The translations under genes and the position numbers were made by a program. The notes beneath the pieces are model-generated. The model was not told the origin of the DNA. It saw only the letters and a program-made list of their open reading frames with translations, and did not search any database. Of a stretch of 64,000 nt of DNA, positions 27,859 through 36,538 are shown piece by piece; the stretch's first letter is position 1, and each line of letters opens with the position of its first letter. Origin of the DNA: Acidobacteriota bacterium (GTDB lineage Bacteria > Acidobacteriota > Terriglobia > Terriglobales > Acidobacteriaceae); contig JAJYSV010000008.1 in assembly GCA_021793405.1 (NCBI GenBank), positions 1 through 64,000 on the forward strand, written 5' to 3'.

Positions 27859-29220
27859 TTGCCGAGGCCCCGTTTGGAGGAAAATAATCCGCATCTCATC
27901 CGCGGCATCGGCCTAGGTGGTGCAGTTTCTGCCAATATTCTGAATATGGTGGGAATCGGCCCATTTCTCACCATTCCGATAGCATTAGCTGCCATGGGTG
28001 GCCCCCAGGCAATCCTGGGTTGGATCCTCGGAGCATTCATTTCCGTTTGCGATGGCATGGTGTGGGCGGAGTTAGGATCTGCCATGCCAGTTTCCGGTGG
28101 CCCGTACTACTACCTCCTGGAGATATTCGGTCCACGAAGTTTTGGCAGATTGATTAGTTTTATCTTTCTTGGGCAAGCCTTGATCATTGGCCCACTGTCC
28201 GCTGCGTCCGGTGCGGTTGGCTTTGCAGAGTACAGTCGATACCTTGTTCCGTGGCTTTCCCACTCGGATATGATCGGGTTGGCTGTGCTGGTGGTTCTTG
28301 CGAATACCGCGCTAGTCTATCGTAATATTCGGTCGATTGGGCTGATATCTATGCTGATCACGGTAGTTGTGATCGGCACCAGCTTATGGATCATCTTTTC
28401 TGGAGTTACACATTTCCATGCAGCGACCGCATTTAGCTTCCCCGCCGGCGCGTTCCGTCTATCTCGGGGTTTCTTTGTGGGGCTTGGCGCCGCAACGCTG
28501 ATCGCTCTCTACGACTACGGAGGTTACTATAACGTCTGTCTGTTTGGTGAAGAGGTGCGTGATCCTACTAAGACAATCCCCAGGGCGATTCTTCTGTCGA
28601 TTGCCTGTGTGGCATTTCTCTATCTCGCCATGAATATTTCAATTCTCGGAGTTTTGCCGTGGCAGCGTGGTATCCAGTCGCATGCAATTGTTGCTGATTT
28701 TATGGAGTTGATCTATGGCCCGCTGGGTGGTAAAGCTGTATCGTGGCTAATTTTGGTCGCCAGCTTTGCATCTGTGTTTGCCATTCTTCTTGGTTACTCG
28801 CGAATTCCTTACGCTGCGGCGGTGGATGGAAGATTTTTTGCTCCCTTTGCAAAGTTGCATTCTACAGGAAAATTTCCCTATGTTTCCGTGCTTGCCATGG
28901 GCTTGCTTTCTGCCCTGGCTTGTGTGTTTAGTTTGGCTGCTCTTATTACCGTTTTAATTATTGTTCAGACGATGGTTCAGTTCATAGGGCAGTGTATTGC
29001 GGTCATGGTTTTGCGGCAGCGCGCGGGCAAGAAGTTTCAGTCTTACAAGATGCCGCTCTACCCAGTTCCAGCGCTGATTGCGCTTGCGGGTTGGGTGTAT
29101 ATCGTAGTCACAAGCGAGTGGAAATATATTGGGCTTAGCCTTATTCTGATTACTTTTGGAATAGCGGTTTATATGGTTCGTGCATATCGCGCCGCAGAAT
29201 GGCCGTTTGGTGCAGTATGA
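27859..29220 (+). CDS. APC-superfamily permease
   Basis: 453 residues from a TTG start; no ATG or GTG is available before the first helix. About 12 transmembrane helices can be counted. The first helix region (GLGGAVSANILNMVGIGPFL) has the unwound G-x-G-x-x-x-x-x-x-x-G-x-G pattern of amino acid/polyamine/organocation transporters, and a F-G-E-E-V-R-D-P segment (about 232-239) matches the conserved loop of the family. It overlaps the PfkB gene by four bases (ATGA). In this operon it is the only inner-membrane transporter, so it should carry the processed substrate, possibly an amino-sugar or aminoacyl glycoside. The substrate is inferred. Confidence 0.85.
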   Translation: MPRPRLEENNPHLIRGIGLGGAVSANILNMVGIGPFLTIPIALAAMGGPQAILGWILGAFISVCDGMVWAELGSAMPVSGGPYYYLLEIFGPRSFGRLISFIFLGQALIIGPLSAASGAVGFAEYSRYLVPWLSHSDMIGLAVLVVLANTALVYRNIRSIGLISMLITVVVIGTSLWIIFSGVTHFHAATAFSFPAGAFRLSRGFFVGLGAATLIALYDYGGYYNVCLFGEEVRDPTKTIPRAILLSIACVAFLYLAMNISILGVLPWQRGIQSHAIVADFMELIYGPLGGKAVSWLILVASFASVFAILLGYSRIPYAAAVDGRFFAPFAKLHSTGKFPYVSVLAMGLLSALACVFSLAALITVLIIVQTMVQFIGQCIAVMVLRQRAGKKFQSYKMPLYPVPALIALAGWVYIVVTSEWKYIGLSLILITFGIAVYMVRAYRAAEWPFGAV

Positions 29221-30140
29221 CGAAGAAGTATGAAGTCGCTGTCGTCGGAGAAATTTTCGCCGATCACATTCTCTCGGGATTTAAAGAGTGGCCTGTGCCC
29301 GGTACGGAAATCTTTACAGACAAATACATGCGCGAAATTGGTGGTGGCGCACCGAATACCGCATGCGCCCTGGCAAAACTGGGACGTCGTACACTTTTGT
29401 GTGGCATCGCTGGGGCGGAGGATCAATTGTGGCTGTCTCGACGAATGCAAGGTTTCGGGGTTTTACTCGATGGGATCCGATATGCGAATGAAAGCACGGG
29501 AGTCACAATCAGCATTTCTACACCGGAAGATCGCACCTTTTTTACGTATCGAGGATCCAATTCGCAATTGGACGAATACTTGCAAGATCCGGTATTGATT
29601 CGAAGGCTGTTGGAGGCTTCTCACGTTCATTTCGCGATGCCCTTGACTTATACCACTGCTCGATCGTTGTTACCCCAATTGAAACAGGCAGGCTGTACTC
29701 TTTCTATTGACGTCGGTTGGCAGCCGGAATGGCTTACCAATGTGCACAATCTGGCTATCTGCAAAAGTTACGACTTGTTTCTCCCCAATGAAAAGGAAGC
29801 GGAGATATTTACGGGACTCGAGGGACCAGCCGAGATGCTTCGGGCTTTTATGCAGTCAGGCATTTCAGGGGCCGTGATTAAGCTTGGGCCCAGAGGTGCG
29901 GCAACCATGCTCGATGGAAAGCTGCACCCTGTCGGCTCCATCCATGTGACTCCAGTGGATACGACGGGAGCCGGCGATGCTTTCGATGCCGGACTCATCG
30001 ACGCATTTCTCGATAAGGTTTCTGTGGATGGAATGCTTCGCCGCGCTTGTATCTGCGGTGCATTGTCCACACGCGTCAGTGGAGCGTTGAATGGACTACC
30101 CACACGCAAGGAATTAGACGAGAGTTATGAGAGGAGTTAA
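29217..30140 (+). CDS. PfkB-family sugar or nucleoside kinase
   Basis: A 307-residue protein starting at the ATG that overlaps the permease stop. The N-terminal signature GGGAPNTACALAKLG and the C-terminal ATP/catalytic signature DTTGAGDAFDAGLIDAFL with the catalytic Asp are intact. The family phosphorylates ribose, fructose, nucleosides and related sugars using ATP. Nine bases separate it from the GH4 gene. Because GH4 enzymes usually act on 6-phosphorylated glycosides and no PTS is nearby, this kinase is the likely source of the phosphorylated substrate, or it may phosphorylate the released sugar. Confidence 0.9.
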   Translation: MTKKYEVAVVGEIFADHILSGFKEWPVPGTEIFTDKYMREIGGGAPNTACALAKLGRRTLLCGIAGAEDQLWLSRRMQGFGVLLDGIRYANESTGVTISISTPEDRTFFTYRGSNSQLDEYLQDPVLIRRLLEASHVHFAMPLTYTTARSLLPQLKQAGCTLSIDVGWQPEWLTNVHNLAICKSYDLFLPNEKEAEIFTGLEGPAEMLRAFMQSGISGAVIKLGPRGAATMLDGKLHPVGSIHVTPVDTTGAGDAFDAGLIDAFLDKVSVDGMLRRACICGALSTRVSGALNGLPTRKELDESYERS

Positions 30141-30149
30141 GCAAAAGTT

Positions 30150-31529
30150 ATGAGCAAGCCGGCAAATTGTAAGATAGCTCTGCTGGGTGGAGGAAGTGTG
30201 CGGGCTCCCCTGGTAGTTTTTGGCGTCAACGAGTCAGCCAGGCACTTAGGTGTCGACGAATTCGTCCTGTATGACCCCGACATGGAGCGTGTGCAGATCA
30301 TCGGGGAGCTATGCAAGGCTCTGGTCGAACGGGAAAATGGAAATCTTCGTATTCGAGTTGCTTCGACGGTTGAAGACGCGGTCAGCGATGCCGCTTTTAT
30401 TTTAAGTAGTATTCGCGTCGGTGGTGCTCAGGCGCGCGCCATCGATGAAAAAATTGCCATTCGGCATGGGTATCCAGGACAGGAAACTACCGGACCCGCT
30501 GGTGCAGCGATGGCCTTGCGCACAATTCCAGTTGCGATAGAGCAGGCGCGAATCGTTGAAAAGCTCAGTCCAAGCGGCTGGCTGATTAACTTCACCAATC
30601 CTGCTGGGCTAATTACTCAAGCCATCCTTCATCATACTGGGGCAAAATGTGTGGGCATCTGCGATACCCCTACTGAATTGTTTCATCGGATTGCCCTGGC
30701 GCTGCATGCTCCTCCGCAAGAGGTTCAGTGCGATTACATGGGTCTGAATCATCTGGGGTGGGTATATCGTGTGAGACTCCGCGGTGAGGATGTTATGGAA
30801 CGTATTCTTGCCGACGATGAACTGTTAGATAGCCTATATTCGGCACCGCTGTTCGACCATGAGATGCTCCGTGCTCTCCGGCTTCTTCCCACAGAATACC
30901 TTTTTTTCTACTATGCTCGCCGTCGCGCGTTAGAAAATCAACGCCATGCCGGGACGACTCGCGGAGCCGAAGTCGTGCAGCTCAACGTAGAACTGATGCG
31001 CATCCTTTCTTCTCAGATAGGGTCTGGCGACAGCAGTGCCGCGCTTGGGACCTATGTGGATTACCTGAATCAGCGCTCGGGTTCCTACATGAAGTTGGAG
31101 GGAGTTTCAGTATCTGCTTTTGACATGTCGGACATCCCGTCAGACGATCCTTTCCGGGCTGCTACAGGGTATCATCGTATCGCGCTGGACGTGATGAATG
31201 GCCTGTGCAGCAATGAAGAAGTTCGAGTTGTCGTCAATGTCCGCAACAGTGGTTCGATCGCAGAAATCGCAGCGAACGACGTTGCCGAGGTCCCCTGCGC
31301 GATTGGTGGAAATTCAATCACTCCTGAACAATGCGGGTCGTTGCCAGAAAGCGTGCGCGGCCTTGTCCTCTCAGTGAAAGCATACGAACGAGCTATCATC
31401 GAGGCTGCTGTCACCAAGTCTGCATCTCTAGCCCAAAAGGCTTTGTTGTTGTTACCGACGGTTGGAGAATGGGAACCAAGCGGACGGATAGTATCCGATT
31501 TGATGAAGAGTAAATCGGTCATTCTATAA
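30150..31529 (+). CDS. GH4-family NAD-dependent (phospho)glycosidase
   Basis: 459 residues, normal length for GH4. The N-terminal Rossmann segment [13 protein letters not shown] binds [11 protein letters not shown] (about 146-153), Cys171 in VGICDTP and His201 in GLNHLGW are the metal-ligand positions of the family. They correspond closely to the Cys and His of the 6-phospho-alpha-glucosidase GlvA. GH4 enzymes cleave glycosides by an oxidation-elimination mechanism with NAD and a divalent metal. Substrates include 6-phospho-alpha/beta-glucosides but also some unphosphorylated sugars, so specificity is open. It is the last gene of the LacI-associated series. Confidence 0.9.
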   Translation: MSKPANCKIALLGGGSVRAPLVVFGVNESARHLGVDEFVLYDPDMERVQIIGELCKALVERENGNLRIRVASTVEDAVSDAAFILSSIRVGGAQARAIDEKIAIRHGYPGQETTGPAGAAMALRTIPVAIEQARIVEKLSPSGWLINFTNPAGLITQAILHHTGAKCVGICDTPTELFHRIALALHAPPQEVQCDYMGLNHLGWVYRVRLRGEDVMERILADDELLDSLYSAPLFDHEMLRALRLLPTEYLFFYYARRRALENQRHAGTTRGAEVVQLNVELMRILSSQIGSGDSSAALGTYVDYLNQRSGSYMKLEGVSVSAFDMSDIPSDDPFRAATGYHRIALDVMNGLCSNEEVRVVVNVRNSGSIAEIAANDVAEVPCAIGGNSITPEQCGSLPESVRGLVLSVKAYERAIIEAAVTKSASLAQKALLLLPTVGEWEPSGRIVSDLMKSKSVIL

Positions 31530-31616
31530 AAGCGAGCCGGCCCCACGCAGCGTAGGGCGTTCCTGGTATACCTTCATTACCTCCCAGAGCCGACTAATGA
31601 GATGGTTCGCCGCTTG

Positions 31617-31638
31617 ATCACCCGCGAGAGCGGGTGAT
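31617..31638. other. Perfect hairpin at the IS110-remnant start
   Basis: A 9-bp stem (ATCACCCGC / GCGGGTGAT) with a GAGA loop spans the start of the IS110-like reading frame. There is no T tract, so it looks like part of the element end or its leader rather than a terminator for the GH4 gene. Confidence 0.45.
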
Positions 31639-31816
31639 TGAGATGGCAGGATTTAAGTTAAGAAAGAGGATCATCGGCGTGCAGATACATTCAGTTGGCA
31701 TCGACCTGGGCAAGACGACGTTCCATCTCGTGGTACTCGGCGCTGCCGGCAAGGTGCTTGTGCGGAAGAAATTCACCCGGAAGCAGCTTCTGGCCTATAC
31801 GGCGAACATGCTGGCA
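31634..31816 (+). pseudogene. IS110-family transposase remnant (N-terminus only)
   Basis: The frame encodes the N-terminal part of an IS110-type DEDD transposase: SVGIDLGKTTFHLVVLG, with the first catalytic Asp in GIDLGK, then KVLVRKKFTRKQLLAYTANM. Similarity stops after about 60 residues near 31816. The rest of the RuvC-like domain and the C-terminal transposase domain are absent, and the downstream DNA belongs to another element on the opposite strand. The gene is therefore dead. Start codon choice (GTG 31634 or ATG 31643) has no functional meaning. Confidence 0.75.
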
Positions 31817-31817
31817 T

Positions 31818-32319
31818 CTAACTCATCGTCCCGTTGCGGACGGTGCTGGCAGTTGCCTGTGCCGTCAAGGGTAGAAGCTCGCCAAGGAAATCAGCGACCT
31901 CTCGAAACGGCAACAACTCAGCCATCTTGGCCGTGATATACCGCAACTCGTGCGTGATGTGACTCTTATTCGTGAACAGCGTTGAGAAGCTGTGCGCCTG
32001 TGTCCAGAACAAGCGCATTCTCTCAGTCGCCGGGTACGCATGCCAACGTTACCGTGTACAGAACGAAGGGTGGACTAGTAATAGCCCTTTGGGCGGAATG
32101 CACTTCCGCATCCCGGCACGATTGAATGCTGGCGCCATGATGTTGAACCTGCGCGGTTACAATTTGCTTCTGCAGACTTGAAAGCAGCGCTTTGCCATCA
32201 GTTATCGTCAATCCCACGGTGGCCGGAGGGATTTCCTCCGTCCGCTCGATCGTGCCCACCTCGTGTTCGATGAGGCTACCTCGACTGACCTCAACTACCA
32301 GCTTCATTGTCCATTTCAT
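31818..32319 (-). pseudogene. ISKra4-family transposase remnant, frameshifted
   Basis: Read on the minus strand from 32319, the protein begins MKWTMKLVVEVSRGSLIEHE and includes the VGLTITDGKALLSSLQKQIV segment characteristic of ISKra4 transposases. Near 32110 the frame shifts; in the next frame FRPKGYY, then a stop codon, then STLRSVHGNVGMRTRRLRECACSG continue the zinc-finger-like region. A further shift leads to HELRYITAKMAELLPFREVADFLGELLPL, ending near TVRN at about 31822. Only about the first third of a full transposase is left and it contains at least two frameshifts and a stop, so it is inactive. Confidence 0.75.
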
Positions 32320-32435
32320 CCTCAGAGGTTAACCCACCCCACAACTTTGCACACTCTCGCGTCTTGGCCGCATGTCGGATTGTCTTCAAAAAGACGTTGA
32401 CAATGCCATCCCTAACGACTAGGGCGTGTTCACAC

Positions 32436-32942
32436 CTAGCCGTTCCATGCGCCGAGTTGTTTGCGCACCATTACCAGCTGGCCGACGTGGTAGCTGGTGT
32501 GGTCGCCGGCCAGCAGAATCTCTCGCAGGATCGTTTGCCCGTCTCCCCAGGGAATCTTGGCGGTCAGATCGGTCTTCGGGTCCTGCAGCAGCTTGTCGAG
32601 GCCTTTCAGTTCCTTGTGAATCGCGGCCACCGACTGCTTCCATGCCGCAGGAGATTTTGGCTCCTCATCGGTGGGCCAATATCCCTCCGGCCACTTGGGA
32701 GCTTGATACTTGGGATTGGTGCAGAAATCCAGAAGATCATGGAGCGTCAAGCGGATATGTTCGAGCAACTGCCACGCATTGTGCGGCGCGTCTGCCGGTT
32801 TCCGTGCGATCAACGCAGCGGGCATGTCCTTCACAGCGTCGTCGAGGCTGGCATGGGCGTGGCCGCCTTGCAGAAACTCCAATAATTCGTGTCGAATGGA
32901 TCGATCCTGAACAGACAGTCGAGTCGGTGTCTTTGTAGGCAT
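32436..32942 (-). CDS. DinB-like domain protein
   Basis: A 168-residue protein. The ATG at 32942 has an AAGGAG site nine bases upstream; a longer frame from 32990 lacks such a site. The four-helix-bundle pattern of DinB/YfiT proteins is visible: a helix with NAWQLLEHIRLTLHDLLDF carrying the first metal His, and a late GDHTSYHVGQLVMVRKQLG helix with the paired His residues. Members are metal-dependent, mostly uncharacterised thiol transferases or hydrolases. Substrate is unknown. It is separated from the IS scar by about 110 bases. Confidence 0.85.
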   Translation of the reverse strand: MPTKTPTRLSVQDRSIRHELLEFLQGGHAHASLDDAVKDMPAALIARKPADAPHNAWQLLEHIRLTLHDLLDFCTNPKYQAPKWPEGYWPTDEEPKSPAAWKQSVAAIHKELKGLDKLLQDPKTDLTAKIPWGDGQTILREILLAGDHTSYHVGQLVMVRKQLGAWNG

Positions 32943-33019
32943 ACGATCGCTCCTTGGGCCATCCGATTGGATGCTTCGGGCGCTTTCCAAGTTTGTTCGC
33001 AGTGTAGTTTGAGCAGGCT

Positions 33020-33355
33020 CTAGCTCAGTACTACTTCGTTGCCACCCAGATGTTCGCGAATCAGTCGAGCCACCAACGGCTTCAGGGACTCGCCGGTTTT
33101 TGGCAGCACGAACGTTTGCGAGACGTCGTCCCAGTCCAGCTTAAAGCTGGTGGAGAGTGCCGAAATCCATATTTGCCGGACGGGAGCGTTGGGAGTGAGG
33201 ACAAACTTGGAGGGCGGCTCGTCGAAGCTGACGTTCAGCACGCCGTTTTGTTCTTCCACCTCGAAGTCGGCGTCGCTCTCCGCCAGGATCAGGGCCTTTT
33301 TGAGCGATTCCAGGGCGCTGTCCGCATGGCGCCGAAAGGTAATTTCATCCAGCAT
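33020..33355 (-). CDS. cyaY: Frataxin-like iron-binding protein CyaY
   Basis: 111 residues, the usual size for bacterial frataxin. The acidic first helix (ITFRRHADSALESLKKALILAESDADFEVEEQ in parts) is followed by the conserved beta sheet: GVLNVSF, KFVLTPNAPVRQIWISA and FKLDW, matching the F-V-I-N-x-Q-x-P-x-x-Q-I-W-x-(S/A) core of the family. The protein binds iron and modulates iron-sulfur cluster assembly in the cytoplasm. No isc or suf genes adjoin. It lies next to the DinB-like gene in the same direction with 77 bases between them. Confidence 0.88.
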   Translation of the reverse strand: MLDEITFRRHADSALESLKKALILAESDADFEVEEQNGVLNVSFDEPPSKFVLTPNAPVRQIWISALSTSFKLDWDDVSQTFVLPKTGESLKPLVARLIREHLGGNEVVLS

Positions 33356-33418
33356 GGAGCCAGTGTACCAACATTCAGCCGATGCCTGCCGTCTGTAAAA
33401 TGCATCTAAGCGATGAAT

Positions 33419-34762
33419 ATGAAAGCATTCCGTCCGGGAAGCCGGTCAGCCGCGAACAGCACGCGAGCACAGGTTTCCGCAGTCCATCTGCTGATCGCGC
33501 TGCTGCTTGTTTTCAGCATTCCGCGGCACGTCGAAGCCTACTCTTTTCTCACCCATCAGGACATCGTCGATGTTGCGTGGGAGGGATCGATCCGTCCAGC
33601 ACTGCTGGCGCGATTTCCCACAATCACGCACTCTCAGTTGCGGGAGGCGCGAGCCTATGCTTATGGGGGCGGGACGATCCAGGACATGGGCTATTATCCG
33701 TTTGGCGATGAATTTTTCAGCGACCTGACCCACTACGTGCGGTCCGGGGAATTTGTGAACAACCTGTTCCAGGATGCGCAGACGGTGGATGAATATGCGT
33801 TTGCGATTGGAGCCCTGGCCCATTATGTGGGCGACAATGACGGACACCGCTACGCGACCAATCCTGCCACGCCGCTGGAATTTCCGCCGTTGGGCAAGAA
33901 GTTTGGACCGATTGTGACTTATGACCAGGCCCCGCATGCACATATTCGCACCGAGTTCGCTTATGATGTCGAGCAGTTGAGCAACGACGAGTTTGCGCCG
34001 ATCTCGTATCGGCATTCTGTTCGCTTTCTGGTTGCGCAGAGGCTGCTGGAACAGGCATTTTTCGACACATATGGTTTGCGTCTCCGGTCGGTGCTGGGCC
34101 GGCCCAGGCCCGCGATCGCAAGCTATCGCTCATCCATGCAAAATCTGCTGCCCAAAGCCGCGCGCGCGGAGGTCTTGATTCATCGCAAGAATTTTCCGCC
34201 TGCGGAAGACACTCCTGCCTTTCACCAATTCGCAACGCGCCAGTCTCAGGCGGGGATCGACAATGGATGGGCCAAGTACAGCCGTAAAGATGGATTTGAA
34301 GTTCATTTCATCGCCTTTCTCATCCGCATAGTGCCGAAGGTCGGAACAATTTCCGATCTGGCCATTCGCGGGCCCAATGCGGAGACGAATCGCTGGTACA
34401 TCGAAAGCGTGAATCGCACCACGGATGATTACGAACGGATGCTGCGCGAATTGGCAAAAGATCCAAGGCATCGACTGGATCTGCCTGATCGCGACCTGGA
34501 TACGGGCAATCTGGAGCAGCCCGGTTCCTATCCGTTGACGGACAAGACCTATGCCGAGTTACTTACCAAATTGACGGCGCGGCCAAACCACACCATTCCA
34601 GCCGGCCTGCAGCAGAATATTTTGAGTTACTACTCGAACCCCGATGCGCCCATCACCACAAAGAAGAATCGGGGCGCATGGAACCGCGTGCAGACAAGTC
34701 TGACGAAATTGCGTGGAATGCAAACTGTGGGGGACAAGAGCGTTGCCATGCTGCATCCGTAA
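33419..34762 (+). CDS. Secreted zinc-dependent phospholipase C-like protein
   Basis: About 447 residues from ATG 33419 (MKAFRP); an ATG two codons earlier is equivalent. A signal peptide ends near RHVEAYSF. The PLPC/S1-P1-like helical core is seen in SFLTHQDIVDVAW with the first zinc His, the YAYGGGTIQDMGYYPFG segment, LAHYVGDNDGHRYATN with Asp and His zinc ligands, and HAHIRTEFAYD. These match the zinc-dependent phospholipase C family, which hydrolyses phospholipids, but substrate and activity are unproven. It stands alone on the plus strand. Confidence 0.8.
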   Translation: MKAFRPGSRSAANSTRAQVSAVHLLIALLLVFSIPRHVEAYSFLTHQDIVDVAWEGSIRPALLARFPTITHSQLREARAYAYGGGTIQDMGYYPFGDEFFSDLTHYVRSGEFVNNLFQDAQTVDEYAFAIGALAHYVGDNDGHRYATNPATPLEFPPLGKKFGPIVTYDQAPHAHIRTEFAYDVEQLSNDEFAPISYRHSVRFLVAQRLLEQAFFDTYGLRLRSVLGRPRPAIASYRSSMQNLLPKAARAEVLIHRKNFPPAEDTPAFHQFATRQSQAGIDNGWAKYSRKDGFEVHFIAFLIRIVPKVGTISDLAIRGPNAETNRWYIESVNRTTDDYERMLRELAKDPRHRLDLPDRDLDTGNLEQPGSYPLTDKTYAELLTKLTARPNHTIPAGLQQNILSYYSNPDAPITTKKNRGAWNRVQTSLTKLRGMQTVGDKSVAMLHP

Positions 34763-34869
34763 AATATGTCTGCTCGATCGGTAGGACAAACGGCTAGATT
34801 GCCGCAACGAGCGCTTGCAAGGTCCCACTCCCATTGACGATGCCGCCGGCCATAACCCACAATAGCCGC

Positions 34870-35283
34870 ATGACAAAGTCTGCAGGTTTAGGTTCCAACG
34901 CCAGCGATTTCGGGCTGCTGGTATTGCGTCTTTTTTGTGGAATTAACCTTTTCGCCCGGCATGGCGTGGAAAAAATCACGCACTTTTCTCAGATGTCCTC
35001 TCACTTTCCCAATCCGCTTCATATCGGATCGCATGCCAGCCTGATCTATGCGCTGATTTCCGATGGGATCTGCTCCCTGCTGGTGGCCGTGGGATTGGGC
35101 ACCCGTCTGGCTGCGTTCATCGTCTTCATCAACATCGGCGTGGTGTTCTACTTTGTCGATCACCACACGCTCTTCGGTGGACAGAGGGAGCTTCTGCTGC
35201 TCTACATCGGCGGTTTTCTGGCGCTTGTCTGTACCGGTGGCGGCCGCTTCAGCCTGGATATGAAGTTCTGGGGACGAAGCTAG
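34870..35283 (+). CDS. DoxX-family membrane protein
   Basis: A 137-residue protein from ATG 34870 (MTKSAG). Four transmembrane helices can be drawn: FGLLVLRLFCGINLFARHGVEK, ALISDGICSLLVAVGLG, LAAFIVFINIGVVFYF and LLLLYIGGFLALVCTGGG. The R-x-x-x-G-x-x-F-x-x-H-G-x-x-K pattern in the first helix and the ending GGGRFSLD are typical of DoxX/YphA-like proteins. The role is unknown; some members associate with thiol oxidoreductases. No partner gene adjoins. Confidence 0.85.
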   Translation: MTKSAGLGSNASDFGLLVLRLFCGINLFARHGVEKITHFSQMSSHFPNPLHIGSHASLIYALISDGICSLLVAVGLGTRLAAFIVFINIGVVFYFVDHHTLFGGQRELLLLYIGGFLALVCTGGGRFSLDMKFWGRS

Positions 35284-35498
35284 ATGTGAAGTGTCAATAG
35301 GTTGTCCATGGAAGAAGCGCTGCTGTGGTTCTTCGTTCGCCGGGCGGTAAGCCGGCAGGCCACTGCTGTCTGGCAAGCGCGTCACATCAGAGTTTGTGAT
35401 GCAACGTGTGTTTCAGCAGGTGAACCCGGCACGTACGAAGCCTTCTCCGGAGAGAATAGTAAGGTGCCAGCCCACCCTTTGCATTCCAGCGGGGCCCC

Positions 35499-35523
35499 TC
35501 GATAACGCGTTAGTAATTATCGA
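35499..35523. promoter_or_regulatory. Inverted repeat upstream of the SRPBCC protein gene
   Basis: TCGATAA and TTATCGA are separated by 11 bases, 16 bases before the longest start of the next gene. Symmetry and position suit a repressor site or a small RNA hairpin. Evidence is from symmetry alone. Confidence 0.35.
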
Positions 35524-35538
35524 AGACGACCACCCGGA

Positions 35539-36450
35539 ATGTTTATCCAAGTTGCAGCCTGTTTAAGATGGGTACAAGTGAACATCGAGACACTCTCCTA
35601 CAAGTCGCTCTCCAAGACAGCGCGGTCTGTTCTGCTCTGCGGGATGCTGGTTTGGCTTGTTGTTCAAACGGTCCATGCGTCCGAGTTGAAAAAGCAAACC
35701 GCAGCGGCTTTTGACCGCTATATTGCCGCGTCCGTAGCGCGCATGCAGGCGGAGCTCCCGAATGGTCACTTCCTTTTTATCGATGGCCTGCCAGAGGAGC
35801 GCATCGAGGAAGCCTATGCCCAGCTTCGTGCAGGACAAATTCTGGTGAACCCGGTGAACGCAAAGGCGCAGGATTCTCCCATAAAAGTACCTGGCGGCCT
35901 GATTCACGACTGGATTGGCGTGGTCTTCATCCCAAACATATCCCTGGCGCAAATGCTCGCCGTTGCCCAGGACTATGACAATTATAAGGAAATCTACAAA
36001 CCCGACGTGCGTCGTTCCAGACTGTTGCAGCGCAGCGACGACGATTACAAAGTGTATCTCCAGTTCTACAAGAAATCGCTGGTCACGGTCGTGCTCAACG
36101 CGGACTACGACATCCATTACAAACGCCTCGGCCCAGATCGCGTGGTGAGCAATTCCTACTCGACGCGGATCGCAGAGGTGAAGGACGCTGGACAGGTGGA
36201 CGAGCGGGAATTGCCGGTCGATGGGGGGCACGGCTATCTCTGGCGCCTCGACAGCTACTGGCGGCTGGAAGAAAGAGATGGCGGCGTGTATGTCCAGCTT
36301 GAATCGATCGGGCTGAGCCGCAGTGTCCCGGCAGTTTTCGCCTGGCTGGTGAATCCGCTGCTACGAAGTATCCCCCGTGGGGCTCTCACGGATATGCTGG
36401 GCGCAACGCGTAGGTTTGTAGCCAAATCCAACCTGAAGACGCGTCCATGA
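35539..36450 (+). CDS. Secreted SRPBCC/START-like protein
   Basis: Up to 303 residues; ATG 35539 and GTG 35578 are both possible, the latter placing the signal peptide (LLCGMLVWLVVQTVHA) closer to the start. The mature region resembles a START/polyketide-cyclase-like fold: LIHDWIGVVFIPNISLAQMLAVAQDYDNYKEIYKPDVRRS (first strand, helices) and the long C-terminal helix VFAWLVNPLLRSIPRGALTDML are recognisable in parts. Such cavities bind lipids or other hydrophobic ligands. Unlike most family members it carries a signal peptide, so it should act in the periplasm. It is convergent with ssb. Confidence 0.7.
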   Translation: MFIQVAACLRWVQVNIETLSYKSLSKTARSVLLCGMLVWLVVQTVHASELKKQTAAAFDRYIAASVARMQAELPNGHFLFIDGLPEERIEEAYAQLRAGQILVNPVNAKAQDSPIKVPGGLIHDWIGVVFIPNISLAQMLAVAQDYDNYKEIYKPDVRRSRLLQRSDDDYKVYLQFYKKSLVTVVLNADYDIHYKRLGPDRVVSNSYSTRIAEVKDAGQVDERELPVDGGHGYLWRLDSYWRLEERDGGVYVQLESIGLSRSVPAVFAWLVNPLLRSIPRGALTDMLGATRRFVAKSNLKTRP

Positions 36451-36538
36451 CCAGAATCGATAGGATTGACCTATCTCCGTTCCGGACTCCCATCTCATGT
36501 TTGAGACGCGGGAATGTAGCAATACACGGAAATTCGCG

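Larger units (their letters stand above)
31545..32330. mobile_element. Composite scar of two decayed insertion sequences
   Basis: An IS110-type fragment on the plus strand abuts an ISKra4-type fragment on the minus strand at about 31817-31822. The outer ends are not defined by visible terminal repeats, and limits are approximate. The scar separates the LacI/GH4 catabolic locus from the housekeeping genes that follow. Confidence 0.6.

Noticed and set aside
32426-32938. 170-codon plus-strand frame
   Set aside because: Antisense to the DinB-like gene; Arg/Ser/Pro-rich with no family match.
35340-35400. Cobalamin-riboswitch-like GCCACTG segment
   Set aside because: A GCCGGC hairpin and GCCACTG are present, but the B12 box and the downstream GGGAAGG element are missing, and the next gene has no link to B12.
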